From NCBI RefSeq assembly GCF_049446155.1, contig NZ_JBMSEE010000001.1:62001-126000 (forward strand): DNA of 64,000 bases. Reading direction: 5' to 3'. The notes beneath the pieces were generated by a model that saw nothing but the letters and a program-made list of their open reading frames with translations, made no database searches and was not told the origin of the DNA. The DNA is from Rivibacter sp049446155. Lineage in GTDB: Bacteria > Pseudomonadota > Gammaproteobacteria > Burkholderiales > Burkholderiaceae_C. Positions 19,486-28,819 of the stretch are shown here, one piece after another (within the stretch, counting starts at the first letter, position 1; every line of letters begins with the position of its first letter). The position numbers and the translations under genes were made by a program.

Positions 19486-20735
19486 GCGCCCCCACGCTCG
19501 CTGCCCCCCGAGGGTGCTGGCCGGCCTTGGGGCGGCCCGGCGGCCGGCCGACTCAGCTGCCGAGCCGCGGCGGCCCCGGCGCCGACCAGGGCGCCCATTG
19601 CCCAGAACAGCGCGCCGGCGCCCACCACACCACCCACCGCGCCGAAGCCCAGCGGCATCACCGCACTGCTGGCGTTGATGGCCATCGAGCGCAACGCGAT
19701 CGCTTCGCCCTGACGCTCGTGCGGCGTGATCTGGTGCAGCGTGGACATGATCATCGGTTGTACCGCGCCGAGCGCGACGCCGAGCACGATGGCGCAGGCC
19801 GACATCGCCGGCGCCGTGTGCGCGAACGGATAGACCGCGAACACGGTGGCCGTGACCAGCATCGCGCCGCTCAGCACCTGGCCCTCGCGCAAGCGATGCG
19901 CCAGCCACGGGATCACGATCCGCACGCCGGCCACCGAGGCCGCGAACACGCCGAGCACGGCGCCGATCGCCGAGGCGCTCAGGCCGCGCTCGTGGCCGAG
20001 CAGCGGCACCGCGAAGGTGTGGACGTCCCAGCTGGTCGAGATGAGCCAGTTCACGAGCAGCAGGCGCCGCATCCCGGGTGCGCCGAGCAGGTCGAAGGCG
20101 GCGCGACGCCTTTGCGCCTGCACGCCGACCGGCGGCGCCTCGCGCGGCACGCGCCGCGCCCACCAGCCCGCGGCCAGCGGCAGCAGCGACAGCACGCCGA
20201 AGGCGAGCGCGAAGCCGCCGGCATCGATCAGCAGGCCGGCGAGCACGGGCCCGACGACATTGCTCAGCGCCGGTGCGAGGCCGAGCCAGCTGAACACCTG
20301 CTTGAGCGCCGTCGGGTCGGGCGCGAGCCGTCCGGCGGTGCGCTGGATCGCGATCAGACCGAGGTTCGCGCCCGCGCCGGCGAGCACCGCGCCTGCGGCG
20401 AGCAGCACGAGGCGAAGCAGCGGCGGCCACGGTGCGAGCGACCACGCGCCGAGCGCCGCCAGCGCGACCCCGGCGGTCGAGAAGCTCACCGCGCGGCGCA
20501 CCGGTCGGTGGTAGCCGTGGCGATCGACCATGCGCCCGGCCGCCAGCGCTCCGACGATCGGTGCCACTGCGAACAGTGCCAGCAGCAAGCCGGCCACCCA
20601 CGGCGAGAGGCCCTCGCGCAAGGCCCACAGTGGCGCTGCCATGCGCGCGCCGGCCATCGCGGAGTGCAGGCAGATCTGGCCGCCGATCAGCGGCAGCAGC
20701 GCGCGTGCGAGCGACGCGCCGGCAACGGAACTCAC
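19479..20735 (-). CDS. MFS transporter
   Basis: 418 residues with about 12 hydrophobic segments and the MFS loop 2-3 motif as GRMVDRHGYHRPVRR after the second helix. The family cannot be narrowed; it resembles small-molecule/drug exporters. Start is a GTG whose GTGA overlaps the stop of rmuC by 4 bases, so the two are translationally coupled. It lies last in a minus-strand run after the dehydrogenase and rmuC genes. Confidence 0.85.
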   Translation of the reverse strand: MSSVAGASLARALLPLIGGQICLHSAMAGARMAAPLWALREGLSPWVAGLLLALFAVAPIVGALAAGRMVDRHGYHRPVRRAVSFSTAGVALAALGAWSLAPWPPLLRLVLLAAGAVLAGAGANLGLIAIQRTAGRLAPDPTALKQVFSWLGLAPALSNVVGPVLAGLLIDAGGFALAFGVLSLLPLAAGWWARRVPREAPPVGVQAQRRRAAFDLLGAPGMRRLLLVNWLISTSWDVHTFAVPLLGHERGLSASAIGAVLGVFAASVAGVRIVIPWLAHRLREGQVLSGAMLVTATVFAVYPFAHTAPAMSACAIVLGVALGAVQPMIMSTLHQITPHERQGEAIALRSMAINASSAVMPLGFGAVGGVVGAGALFWAMGALVGAGAAAARQLSRPAAGPPQGRPAPSGGSERGGAQ

Positions 20736-22153
20736 GGCGCCGGCACGTCCTCGTCGGAGGCCGCGGCATCGAGCGGCAGCAGCGACTGGGCGCGCGCTTC
20801 GTCGAGCGCCTCGACCGACTTCAGCTTGCGCTGCATGACGTTGGTGCGCGTCTGCGCGGCGTCGATGGTGTTGCTGGCCTCTTCGAGCTTCTTCTTGGTC
20901 TTGGCCAGCACGTCGCCGAACTTGCCGAACTCGAGCTTGACCGCGCCGAGCACGTCCCACACTTCGGCCGATCGCTTTTCCAGCGCCAGCGTGCGAAAGC
21001 CCATCTGCAGGCTGGTCAGCGTGGCCAGCAGCGTGGTCGGCCCGGCCAGAGTGACGCGGTGCTCGCGCTGCAGCGCCTCCACCAGCCCGGGGCGGCGCAG
21101 CGCCTCGGCATACAGGCCCTCGGTCGGCACGAAGAGGATCGCGAACTCGGTGGTGTGCGGGCTGGCGATGTACTTCTCGCGGATCGTGCGCGCTTCCAGG
21201 CGCAGGCGCTGCTCGATCGCCTTGGCCGCGGCCTCGGCGGCCACGGCGTCGGCGCGCTCTTGCGCGTCGAGCAGGCGCTCGTAGTCCTCGCGTGGGAACT
21301 TGGCATCGATCGGCAGCCACAGGGGCTTGGCGTCGCTGTCGGCGCCGCGACCGGGGAACTTGATCGCGAACTCGACGCGCGCGCCGGTGCCCGGCACCGT
21401 CTCGACGTTGATGCCGTACTGCTCGGGCGTGAACACCTGCTCGATCAAACCGGCGAGCTGCACCTCGCCGAACACGCCGCGCGTCTTCACGTTGGTCAGC
21501 ACGCGGTTGAGCGAGCCGACATCGCGTGCGAGGTTCTGCATCTCGCCCAGGCCGCGGTGTACCTGCTCGAGCCGCTCGGCGACCTGCTTGAAGCTTTCGC
21601 CCAGGCGCTGCTCCAGCGTCGCGTGCAGCTTTTCATCGACCGTCTGCCGCATCTGCTCGAGCTTCTTCTCGTTGTCGGCCGACAGCGCCATGAGGCGCTG
21701 CTCGACCGTGACGCGCACCTCGGCGAGCCGCCGCTCATTGGCGTCGGAGAGGTTTCGCAATTGCTCGGCCAGCGCGTCGCCGAAGCGCTTGAGCGCGCCG
21801 TCTTGCGCCTCGCGCGCGGCGATCGCGCCTTGCGTCAGCGTGCCGGTCGCGGCGCGCAGCGTGTCGGTCAGCGCCTGCTGCGTCGCCGCGAGCTGGGTGC
21901 GAAAGGAATCGATCTGCTCGTTTTGCGTGCGTGCGACGTCGCCGCTTTGCGTCAGCAGCGTCTGCTGGAACACGCCCAGCGTCGCAGCAAGCTCCTGGCG
22001 CGTCGAGCGCGCACTGTCTTGCACCTCGGTGCGCAGCTCGCGGCCCAGACGATCGTCGTCGCTGCGATCGGCACGGCGCAGCGCCACCCAAAGCAGCACG
22101 ACCAGGTTCAGCGCCAGCAGTGCCGTCGCGACAAAGGGGAACCAGTCACTCAT
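20732..22153 (-). CDS. rmuC: DNA recombination protein RmuC
   Basis: 473 residues. N-terminal membrane anchor (WFPFVATALLALNLVVLLWVAL), a long coiled coil (about 40-190), and the C-terminal RmuC domain with a PD-(D/E)XK-like core containing LWLPIDAKFPREDYERLLDA. RmuC limits inversions at short repeats in E. coli; a nuclease role is suspected. ATGA overlap of 4 bases with the upstream dehydrogenase gene and GTGA overlap with the downstream MFS gene. Confidence 0.94.
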   Translation of the reverse strand: MSDWFPFVATALLALNLVVLLWVALRRADRSDDDRLGRELRTEVQDSARSTRQELAATLGVFQQTLLTQSGDVARTQNEQIDSFRTQLAATQQALTDTLRAATGTLTQGAIAAREAQDGALKRFGDALAEQLRNLSDANERRLAEVRVTVEQRLMALSADNEKKLEQMRQTVDEKLHATLEQRLGESFKQVAERLEQVHRGLGEMQNLARDVGSLNRVLTNVKTRGVFGEVQLAGLIEQVFTPEQYGINVETVPGTGARVEFAIKFPGRGADSDAKPLWLPIDAKFPREDYERLLDAQERADAVAAEAAAKAIEQRLRLEARTIREKYIASPHTTEFAILFVPTEGLYAEALRRPGLVEALQREHRVTLAGPTTLLATLTSLQMGFRTLALEKRSAEVWDVLGAVKLEFGKFGDVLAKTKKKLEEASNTIDAAQTRTNVMQRKLKSVEALDEARAQSLLPLDAAASDEDVPAP

Positions 22154-23139
22154 CGGGCGAGCACCTGCGGATTGACCGGCGTTGGCGGCCGACCTGCGTT
22201 CGGGCCGTGGCCGAGCGCCGCGATCAGGTTGTCCACCGCCAGGCTTGCCATGGCGCGGCGCGTCGCGATCGAGGCGCTGGCGATGTGCGGCGTCAGCACG
22301 ACGTTGGGCACCTCGAGCAGGCCCGGGTGCACCTTGGGCTCGCCCTCGAAGACGTCGAGCCCGGCGGCAGCAATGGTGCGGTTCTTCAGCGCGATGGCCA
22401 GCGCCGCGTCATCGACCACGCCGCCGCGCGCGATGTTGGTGAGCGTCGCGCTGGGCTTCATCTGCGCCAGCTCGGCCGCGCCGATCGCGTGGTGGGAGGC
22501 CGGCGAATACGGCACGACCAGCACCAGGTGGTCGGACTCGCCAAGCAGCGTCGCCTTGTCGACATAACGCGCGCCGAGGTCCGCCTCGATCTCGGGCGCC
22601 AGGCGCGAACGGTTGTGATAGACGAGCTTCATGCCGAAGCCCTTGACGCCGCGCCGCGCGATCGCCTGGCCGATGCGGCCCATGCCCAGGATGCCGAGCG
22701 TCGCGCCGTGCACGTCGGGGCCGACGAACTGGTCGTAGCTCCACTTCGTCCACTCGCCGCGGCGCAGGTAGTGCTCCGATTCGGCAATGCGGCGCGCGGT
22801 GGCCATCATCAGCGCGAAGCCGAAGTCGGCCGTCGTTTCGGTCAGCACGTCGGGCGTGTTGGTGACGATCACGCCGCGCGCGGTGCAGGCCGCGACGTCG
22901 ATGTTGTTGAAGCCGACCGCCATGTTGCACACGGCCTGGAGCTGCGGGTTGGCGTCGAGCACCTCGGCGTCGATGCGCTCGCTGCCGGTGATGAAGGCGC
23001 CGCGCTTGCCCGCCAGCCGCGCGATCAGCTCGGGCTTGGCTAGGATGCGGTCCTCGGGGTTGTCGTCGACCTCGAAGTGCGCGTGCAGGCGGTCGACGAT
23101 GTCGGGAAAGGCGGCGCGTGCCACCAGCACCTTGTCCAT
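22150..23139 (-). CDS. D-2-hydroxyacid dehydrogenase (glyoxylate/hydroxypyruvate reductase-like)
   Basis: 329 residues. NAD(P)-binding Rossmann motif LGILGMGRIGQAIARR, the substrate/active-site arginine in TNIARGGVVDD, the glutamate in DVFEGEP and the histidine in TPHIASAS. Closest in pattern to GhrB/GyaR enzymes reducing glyoxylate or hydroxypyruvate; the exact substrate is not determined. Start ATG at 23139 follows a GGGAGC site. First of a coupled trio with rmuC and the MFS gene. Confidence 0.92.
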   Translation of the reverse strand: MDKVLVARAAFPDIVDRLHAHFEVDDNPEDRILAKPELIARLAGKRGAFITGSERIDAEVLDANPQLQAVCNMAVGFNNIDVAACTARGVIVTNTPDVLTETTADFGFALMMATARRIAESEHYLRRGEWTKWSYDQFVGPDVHGATLGILGMGRIGQAIARRGVKGFGMKLVYHNRSRLAPEIEADLGARYVDKATLLGESDHLVLVVPYSPASHHAIGAAELAQMKPSATLTNIARGGVVDDAALAIALKNRTIAAAGLDVFEGEPKVHPGLLEVPNVVLTPHIASASIATRRAMASLAVDNLIAALGHGPNAGRPPTPVNPQVLAR

Positions 23140-23168
23140 GAACTTGCTCCCTACGACAGCAAAGGAAC

Positions 23169-24599
23169 TCAGCGGAACCAGATCAGCGTGATCGCCGCGA
23201 ACAACGGCAGCAGGATCGCACAGCTCCATGCCATGTAGCCGAAGAAGCTGGGCATGCGCAGTCCGCGGTCCTCGGCGATCGCCTTGACCATCAGGTTGGG
23301 CGCGTTGCCGATGTAGCTGTTCGCGCCCATGAAGACCGAACCGGCCGACACGGCCGCCAGCACAGGCGCCAGCGTCGTCATCATGACCTGCGGATCGCCG
23401 CCGGCGAGATTGAAGAACACCAGGTAGGTCGGCGCGTTGTCGAGGAAGCTCGACAGCAGGCCCGAAGCCCAGAAGTACATCGCCGGGATCGGCTGCCCGT
23501 CGGGCGCGGTGACCATCGCGACCACCGGCGCGAAGGCGCCTTCGGCGCCCGCGCGCAGCATCGCGATCACCGGCGCGATGGTCAGGAAGATGCCGGCGAA
23601 CAGCTTGGCGACTTCGACCATCGGCCCCCACGAGAACTGGTTGCGCTCGTGCACCATGGCCGGCGTGACCTTGAGCGAGACCAGCGTGATGGCCACCAGC
23701 GCCGCGTCGCGCACGAGCTGTTCGAGGCCGACGTGCGTGCCGGCGATCTCGAAGCTGCGGCCCGGCTTCCAGGTGCCGCTCATCAGCACCAGGCCCACGA
23801 TGCCCAGCAGCAGCAGCAAGTTCGCCTTGCCCTCGATCGCGAAGCTGGGCGAGTCGGGCGTGGGGTCGATGCGGGTGACGCCTTCCTTGGCGAAGTAATG
23901 CCGATCGATCACATAGAAGATCGCCAGCAGCGCGGCGACGAGGAACAGCGTCTCGGGGAAGATGTGCTTGACGGTCCAGAAGAAATCCACGCCCTTCAGG
24001 AAGCCCAGGAACAGCGGCGGATCGCCCAGCGGCGTCAGCGAGCCGCCGGCATTGGAGACGATGAAGATGAAGAACACGACGACGTGCACCGCGTGCCTGC
24101 GGTTGTCGTTGGCGCGGATCAGCGGGCGGATCAGCAGCATCGACGCGCCGGTCGTGCCCATGAAGCTCGCCAGCAGCGCGCCGATCGCGAGCAGCCCGCA
24201 GTTGAAGCCGGGGCTGCCATGGAAGTTGCCGCGGATGTGAATGCCGCCGGCCACGGTGAACAGTGCCGTCAGCAGGATCACGAACGGCAGGTACTCCGCG
24301 AACAGTGCATGGACGAGCGTCGCGCCGGCCAGCGCCGGCCCGAACGCCGCCGCGCAAGGCAGCAGGAAGGCAAGCGCCCAGCCGGCGGTGATCTTGCCGT
24401 AGTGGTGGTGCCAGACGCGCAGCGCGAGCAGCGGCATCAGCGCGATCGACAGCAGCAGGCCGGCGAACGGCAGCCCCCACCAGCCGGCCATGCCCCGTCC
24501 GTCGAGCTCGGCGGCGTGGACCGTCAGCGGCTGCAGCGAGCAAGCCAGGGCGAGGCCGATGCCGGCCCACGCGCGCGCCGGCGTCGGGCGTGCACTCAT
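23169..24599 (-). CDS. sodium:proton antiporter / ion transporter superfamily protein (NhaD-like)
   Basis: 476 residues with an N-terminal signal-anchor and about 12 membrane segments. Conserved loops SPGFNCGLLAIGALLASFMGTTGAS, SNAGGSLTPLGDPPLFLGFL and the symmetrical DNAPTYLVFFNLAGG then GANSYIGNAPNLMVKAIA are typical of the ion transporter superfamily (NhaD, CitM, ArsB). The second half repeats the fold of the first. Annotated by family; Na+/H+ exchange is inferred. Confidence 0.85.
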   Translation of the reverse strand: MSARPTPARAWAGIGLALACSLQPLTVHAAELDGRGMAGWWGLPFAGLLLSIALMPLLALRVWHHHYGKITAGWALAFLLPCAAAFGPALAGATLVHALFAEYLPFVILLTALFTVAGGIHIRGNFHGSPGFNCGLLAIGALLASFMGTTGASMLLIRPLIRANDNRRHAVHVVVFFIFIVSNAGGSLTPLGDPPLFLGFLKGVDFFWTVKHIFPETLFLVAALLAIFYVIDRHYFAKEGVTRIDPTPDSPSFAIEGKANLLLLLGIVGLVLMSGTWKPGRSFEIAGTHVGLEQLVRDAALVAITLVSLKVTPAMVHERNQFSWGPMVEVAKLFAGIFLTIAPVIAMLRAGAEGAFAPVVAMVTAPDGQPIPAMYFWASGLLSSFLDNAPTYLVFFNLAGGDPQVMMTTLAPVLAAVSAGSVFMGANSYIGNAPNLMVKAIAEDRGLRMPSFFGYMAWSCAILLPLFAAITLIWFR

Positions 24600-24669
24600 G
24601 CAGGGATCTCCGTGTGATCGCGTGGCGCGACGCTGCGGTCGCGTCGCGTGCGGTGAAGGGCGGCGGATT

Positions 24670-25587
24670 CTAGGAGGCGCAGGCGACGTGCGCCGCCGCC
24701 AGGTCCCAGGCCGCCTGGCCGACCGTCTTGACCGCCACGCCCGGCCTCGACGGCCGCCGACCGGGGGCGTCGATCCAATCAGCCAGTTCGTCGACGCGCG
24801 ACCAGTCGATACCGGCGCGCAGCAGGTCGCCGGCCTCGTGCCGCGCGCCGGTCAGGTCGTCGACGACGATGTCGCGCCGCGCCAGCAGCGCCGCCGGCAG
24901 CTCGGCCATGTGCGGCTTGAACGCACCGGCGCCGATCGCCAGCACGCCGTCGGGCAGGTCGTCGGGCAGCACCGGTTCGGTCGCGGTGGTCAGGCAGATC
25001 ACGGCGTCGCCCTCGCCCAGCGCGGCCAGCGCGTCGAGCACCCCGGCATGGCCGTGGCAGTTGATCGTCAGCCCCTCGGCGCGCAGCGACTCGGCCAGCG
25101 CCGGGCCGGCGTCCGGGCGGCGCGCGGCCAGGTGCAGTTCACTCGCCAGCCCGGTCTCGGCCAGCATGCGTGCGTGCTCTATCGCCTGCGCGCCGGTGCC
25201 GATGATCGCCACCGCGCGCGGCGCGGCGAAGCGGCGCAGCGCCAGCAGGCTCACGCCGGCGGTGCGCCGCGCGGTGACGGTCGGGCCGTCGAGCAGCGCG
25301 AGCGACGCGCCGCTGGCGGCGTCGGTGACCAGCACCTGGCCGCGGATCGTCGGCAGGCCGCGCGAGGGATTGGCCGGATGCACCGTGATCAGCTTGCAAA
25401 TCGCGAGCGTCGCGTCGGCCGCCGGCATCGCCAGGTAGGACGCGCCCTCGGCCAGCGGCAGCACGCTGCGCTCGGGCGCGTGCAGAGTGCCGGCGCGGCG
25501 CGCGCGCATCGCCTGCGCCAACGCGCCCAGCAGCACCGCGGCCGGCAGCCGCGCGCGCGTGGCGTCGGGATCCAGGACTTCGAGCAT
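24670..25587 (-). CDS. ornithine cyclodeaminase/mu-crystallin family reductase
   Basis: 305 residues. Start MLEVLDPDATRARL; N-terminal substrate-binding lysine context ICKLITVHPANPSRGLPTI; Rossmann motif AVAIIGTGAQAIEHARML; C-terminal GAFKPHMAELP and DDLTGARHEAGDLL. The pattern fits bacterial delta1-pyrroline-2-carboxylate reductases, which reduce cyclic imino acids to L-proline, better than true ornithine cyclodeaminases. Stop and start overlap the nitroreductase gene as TGATG, so both are probably translated from one mRNA. Confidence 0.86.
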   Translation of the reverse strand: MLEVLDPDATRARLPAAVLLGALAQAMRARRAGTLHAPERSVLPLAEGASYLAMPAADATLAICKLITVHPANPSRGLPTIRGQVLVTDAASGASLALLDGPTVTARRTAGVSLLALRRFAAPRAVAIIGTGAQAIEHARMLAETGLASELHLAARRPDAGPALAESLRAEGLTINCHGHAGVLDALAALGEGDAVICLTTATEPVLPDDLPDGVLAIGAGAFKPHMAELPAALLARRDIVVDDLTGARHEAGDLLRAGIDWSRVDELADWIDAPGRRPSRPGVAVKTVGQAAWDLAAAHVACAS

Positions 25588-26291
25588 CAGGCGTCGTGGA
25601 AAGTGGTGAAGCCCGCGACCGGCTCGCGCGGATTGACGAGGCCGTTCTCCACCGCCGAGTGATCCGCGTAGCCCAGCGCCATGCCGCACACGACGATCTG
25701 CGACTCGGGGATATTCAGCTCGCGCTCGATGATGCGGTGGAAGGGGTTGAAGGCCGCCTGCGGACAGGTGTCGAGCCCGCGCGCGCGCGCCGCGACCATG
25801 ATGTTCTGCAGGAACATGCCGTAATCGAGCCAGCTGCCCTGCTCCAGGATGCGGTCGATCACGAAGATGAAGCCGACCGGCGCATCGAAGAACTTGTAGT
25901 TGCGCCCGTGCTGGTCGTGCATGCGGTTCTTGTCGCCCTTGCCGATGCCCAGCAGCCCGTACAGGCTCCAGCCGTTGGCGCGACGGCGGTCGATGTAGGG
26001 CGAGACCCACTGGCGCGGGTAGTAGGCGTACTCCTCGGTGTGCTCGGGCGCCGACTCGGGGTCGTCGTAGGCCTCGAGGATGGCCTGCGACAGGCGCGCC
26101 AGCGCTGCGCCCGTCAGCACGTGCACCTTCCAGGGCTGCGTGTTGCTGCCGGAGGGCGCTTTCGAGGCCACGCGCAGGATCTCCTCGATCGTTTCGCGCG
26201 GCACCGGCGTGGGCAGGAAGGCGCGGATCGAGCGGCGCGACTCGATCGCGGCATCGACGCTCGCGGGATCCTGGATGACGGTGTCGGGCAC
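25587..26291 (-). CDS. nitroreductase family FMN oxidoreductase
   Basis: 234 residues. FMN/phosphate-binding segment ESRRSIRAFLPTPVPRETIEEIL near 14-35, then KAPSGSNTQPWKVHVLTG, and the C-terminal VVCGMALGYAD. Family members reduce nitroaromatics, quinones or flavins with NAD(P)H; substrate unknown. The start is a GTG (26291) with an AAGGAGA site seven bases upstream. Overlaps the downstream reductase gene by one base. Confidence 0.9.
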   Translation of the reverse strand: MPDTVIQDPASVDAAIESRRSIRAFLPTPVPRETIEEILRVASKAPSGSNTQPWKVHVLTGAALARLSQAILEAYDDPESAPEHTEEYAYYPRQWVSPYIDRRRANGWSLYGLLGIGKGDKNRMHDQHGRNYKFFDAPVGFIFVIDRILEQGSWLDYGMFLQNIMVAARARGLDTCPQAAFNPFHRIIERELNIPESQIVVCGMALGYADHSAVENGLVNPREPVAGFTTFHDA

Positions 26292-26326
26292 GGTGCGGTC
26301 TCCTTGTTTCGTGTGTGGGTTGCGGC

Positions 26327-26770
26327 TCAGGCCAGCGCCTCAAGCGCCGCGCGCAGCGCCGCGGGCAGCGGCACCGGGCGCCGCGTCGCGCGGTCGACGT
26401 AGACGTGGACGAAGTGGCCGTGCGCGGCGCTGTCGGATGCGCCCTGCGCGAACAGGCCGATCTCGTAGCGCACGCTGGAGCGGCCGATGCTCGCGACGCG
26501 GATGCCGGCCTCGACGACCTGCGGGAACGCCAGCGGCGCGAAGTAGCGGCACTGCGTCTCGACCACCAGGCCGATCACCTCGGAGCGTTCGATGTCCAGC
26601 GCGCCGGCCTCGACCAGGTAGGCGTTCACCGCGGTGTCGAAGTAGCTGTAGTAGACGACGTTGTTGACGTGGCCGTAGACGTCGTTGTCCATCCAGCGCG
26701 TGGGCACGTCTCGAAAGCGGCGGAAGTCTGCGCGCGGTCGCGGCTGCGGTCGTGAGGTGGGCTCGCTCAT
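26327..26770 (-). CDS. acyl-CoA thioesterase, 4HBT hotdog family
   Basis: 147 residues, single hotdog domain. Catalytic aspartate motif RWMDNDVYGHVNNVVYYSY near residues 25-43 as in 4-hydroxybenzoyl-CoA thioesterases and YbgC. Hydrolyses an acyl-CoA, chain type unknown. The open frame continues upstream through the HDAC-like gene, but the ATG at 26770 begins the conserved protein; it starts 11 bases after the HDAC-like stop. Confidence 0.9.
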   Translation of the reverse strand: MSEPTSRPQPRPRADFRRFRDVPTRWMDNDVYGHVNNVVYYSYFDTAVNAYLVEAGALDIERSEVIGLVVETQCRYFAPLAFPQVVEAGIRVASIGRSSVRYEIGLFAQGASDSAAHGHFVHVYVDRATRRPVPLPAALRAALEALA

Positions 26771-26781
26771 GCGGACGATTA

Positions 26782-27732
26782 TCAGGACGCGAGCGCAAGC
26801 CGCGCTGTCGCCCAGGCGGCGTGGCTCGCCGCGGCTTCGCGCCAGGTGGCGAGCTGCAGTGCCACCGTCTCCTCGATGCGCTGGCCGTAGCCGCCGCCCA
26901 TGGCCAGCGCGACGGGGACGCCGCGCTCGCGGCAGGCCGCGAACACGCGCCGGTCGCGCTCGGCGAGGCCGGCGGCGCTGAGCTTGAGCCGGCCCAGTCG
27001 GTCGTGCTCGTGCGCATCGGCGCCGGCAAGGTAGAACACCAGGCCGGGCAGCGCGCCGGTGTGAGCCGACCACAGGCGATCGAGCGCGGCGTCGAGCGCC
27101 TCGAGATAGGCCGCGTCGCCGGTGCCGTCGGGCAGCTCGACGTCGAGGTCGCTCGCCTCCTTGCGGAACGGGAAGTTCTTCGCGCCGTGCAGCGACAGCG
27201 TGTACACGGTCGGGTCGTCGCGGAAGATCGCGGCCGTGCCGTTGCCCTGGTGCACGTCGAGGTCGATCACGGCGACGCGCAGCAGCGCACGGCGCGTTCG
27301 GTGCCATTCGGCTTGCATCAGGCGCGCGGCCACCGCGATGTCGTTGAAGACGCAGTAGCCCGAGCCCCGATCGGCGTACGCGTGGTGCGTGCCCCCGGCC
27401 AGATTGCCGGCCACGCCCTCGGCCAGCGCGGTGCGCGCGGCCTGGATCGTCGCGCCGACCGACCGTCGCGAGCGCTCCACCATCGCGACCGACCACGGGA
27501 AGCCGATCTCGCGCTGCTGCGCGGCCGAGAGCCGGCCTTGCGAGACGTCGTCGACGTAGGCCGGCGCATGGGCCAGGGCCAGCTCGCCGTCGCTGGCCGG
27601 CTGCGCGACCGTGAGGCGCACTTGCGGCAGCTCGCGCTCGATCGCATCGCGCAACAGCCGGTACTTCGGCATCGGAAAACGATGCCCCGGCGGCAGGGGC
27701 AGGACGAAGTGATCGCTGTAGAAGCCCTGCAT
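26782..27732 (-). CDS. histone deacetylase-like amidohydrolase
   Basis: 316 residues. Zinc and catalytic motifs: GGTHHAYADRGSGYCVFND (general-base His pair), VIDLDVHQGNGTAAIF (metal Asp-His), and the C-terminal GGGYG with catalytic tyrosine replaced by the usual bacterial arrangement MGGGYGQRI. Bacterial class I-like members deacetylate small amines such as acetoin or polyamines; substrate not determined. First gene of the pair with the thioesterase. Confidence 0.9.
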   Translation of the reverse strand: MQGFYSDHFVLPLPPGHRFPMPKYRLLRDAIERELPQVRLTVAQPASDGELALAHAPAYVDDVSQGRLSAAQQREIGFPWSVAMVERSRRSVGATIQAARTALAEGVAGNLAGGTHHAYADRGSGYCVFNDIAVAARLMQAEWHRTRRALLRVAVIDLDVHQGNGTAAIFRDDPTVYTLSLHGAKNFPFRKEASDLDVELPDGTGDAAYLEALDAALDRLWSAHTGALPGLVFYLAGADAHEHDRLGRLKLSAAGLAERDRRVFAACRERGVPVALAMGGGYGQRIEETVALQLATWREAAASHAAWATARLALAS

Positions 27733-27929
27733 GCGCCGGCATTGTGCAGGGGCACCGTCCCTGACGTCGGGGGCACCGCCGCTGTGCGGCCGACACGCGG
27801 CTGTCATGGCGCGGCGCGAGCATGGCGCTGCGCCGCAGCAACGCGCAGCCTCGGCACGCTTCTTGAAGCGTGCGTTTTCCGGGCTGCTAGAGGATGCCCT
27901 CCATTTTGATGCACCGCAACAAAATGAGC

Positions 27930-27957
27930 TTGCAACCCGTCTGGCGACCCGTATACT
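27930..27957 (+). promoter_or_regulatory. sigma70-type promoter of the phasin gene
   Basis: TTGCAA (27930-27935) and TATACT (27952-27957) are 16 bases apart, 73 bases before the phasin ATG. This is the best promoter match in the 297-base intergenic stretch, which holds no gene. Confidence 0.6.
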
Positions 27958-27968
27958 TCGGTTCATGC

Positions 27969-27994
27969 TGCAGCGCACAAATCACTGCGCTGCA
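27969..27994 (+). promoter_or_regulatory. operator-like inverted repeat in phasin leader
   Basis: A perfect 9-bp dyad TGCAGCGCA-N8-TGCGCTGCA starts 11 bases past the -10 box, so a bound protein would block transcription. In PHA producers, PhaR represses phasin genes by binding TGC/GCA-rich sites; PhaR is therefore the obvious candidate, but this is inference. Confidence 0.55.
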
Positions 27995-28029
27995 CCGAAT
28001 CCCTCGTCCACCACTTCTGGAGATCGCCC

Positions 28030-28578
28030 ATGCTGACCGCCGAACAGATCCTGGCCGCCCACAAGGCCAATGTCGAAACCCTCTTCGGGCTCACCACCAA
28101 GGCCTTCGAAGGCGTGGAGAAGCTCGTCGAACTGAACCTGCAAGTCGCCAAGGCCGGCTTCGGCGAAGCCGCCGAGCACGCCAAGGCTTCGCTGTCCGTC
28201 AAGGACGCGCAGGAACTGCTGGCCCTGCAAGCCGGCCTGCTGCAACCGGCCGCCGAAAAGGCCGCCGCCTACAGCCGTCACCTCTACGAGATCGCCTCGG
28301 CCACCAATGCCGAAGTGAGCAAGATCGCCGAAGGCCAGTTCGCCGAAGCGCAGAAGAAGTTCGTCGCGCTGGTCGACAGCGCCGCCAAGAACGCGCCGGC
28401 CGGCACCGAGAACGCCGTCGCGCTGGTGAAGTCGGCCGTGGCCGCTGCCAACAACGCGCTGGAGAGCGTGCACAAGGCCGCCAAGCAGGCCCAGGACGTC
28501 GCCGAAGCCAACTTCCAGGCGATCAGCACCTCGGCCGCCAAGGCGACCGCCGCCGCGACCAAGGCGCGCCGCGCCTGA
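28030..28578 (+). CDS. phasin family protein (PHA granule-associated)
   Basis: 182 residues, almost entirely helical and rich in Ala and Lys. Start MLTAEQILAAHKANVETLFGLTTKAFEGVEKLVELN matches the TIGR01841 beta-proteobacterial phasins, which coat polyhydroxyalkanoate granules and set their size and number. Single gene with its own promoter and a strong terminator, consistent with the high, induced expression known for phasins. It indicates the host stores PHA, though no phaC lies in the window. Confidence 0.92.
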   Translation: MLTAEQILAAHKANVETLFGLTTKAFEGVEKLVELNLQVAKAGFGEAAEHAKASLSVKDAQELLALQAGLLQPAAEKAAAYSRHLYEIASATNAEVSKIAEGQFAEAQKKFVALVDSAAKNAPAGTENAVALVKSAVAAANNALESVHKAAKQAQDVAEANFQAISTSAAKATAAATKARRA

Positions 28579-28770
28579 CGCATCGCGCCGCTCGGCGGCG
28601 CCCCCTCGCCTGACAACAGGCCCACGCCGGCGGCGCTTCGCAGTTCTTTGCGCAGCGCCGCTTGAACTTTGGGGCCACCTGCCCATCTGAGAGATGCTGC
28701 CGCGCTGCGGCAGCCTCCCTTGAAAGGTTGTCTCCTCGGTACCTCCGAACATGGGTTCCAGGTACCTTCG

Positions 28771-28797
28771 GCCCGAGCCTCGCGCTCGGGCTTTTTT
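28771..28797 (+). terminator. Rho-independent terminator after the phasin gene
   Basis: 8-bp stem GCCCGAGC / GCTCGGGC, 5-base loop and six T. It lies 193 bases past the phasin stop; the long 3' tail between them contains no gene. Confidence 0.85.
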
Positions 28798-28819
28798 CTG
28801 GGCGCTCGCCCGACGCTCG

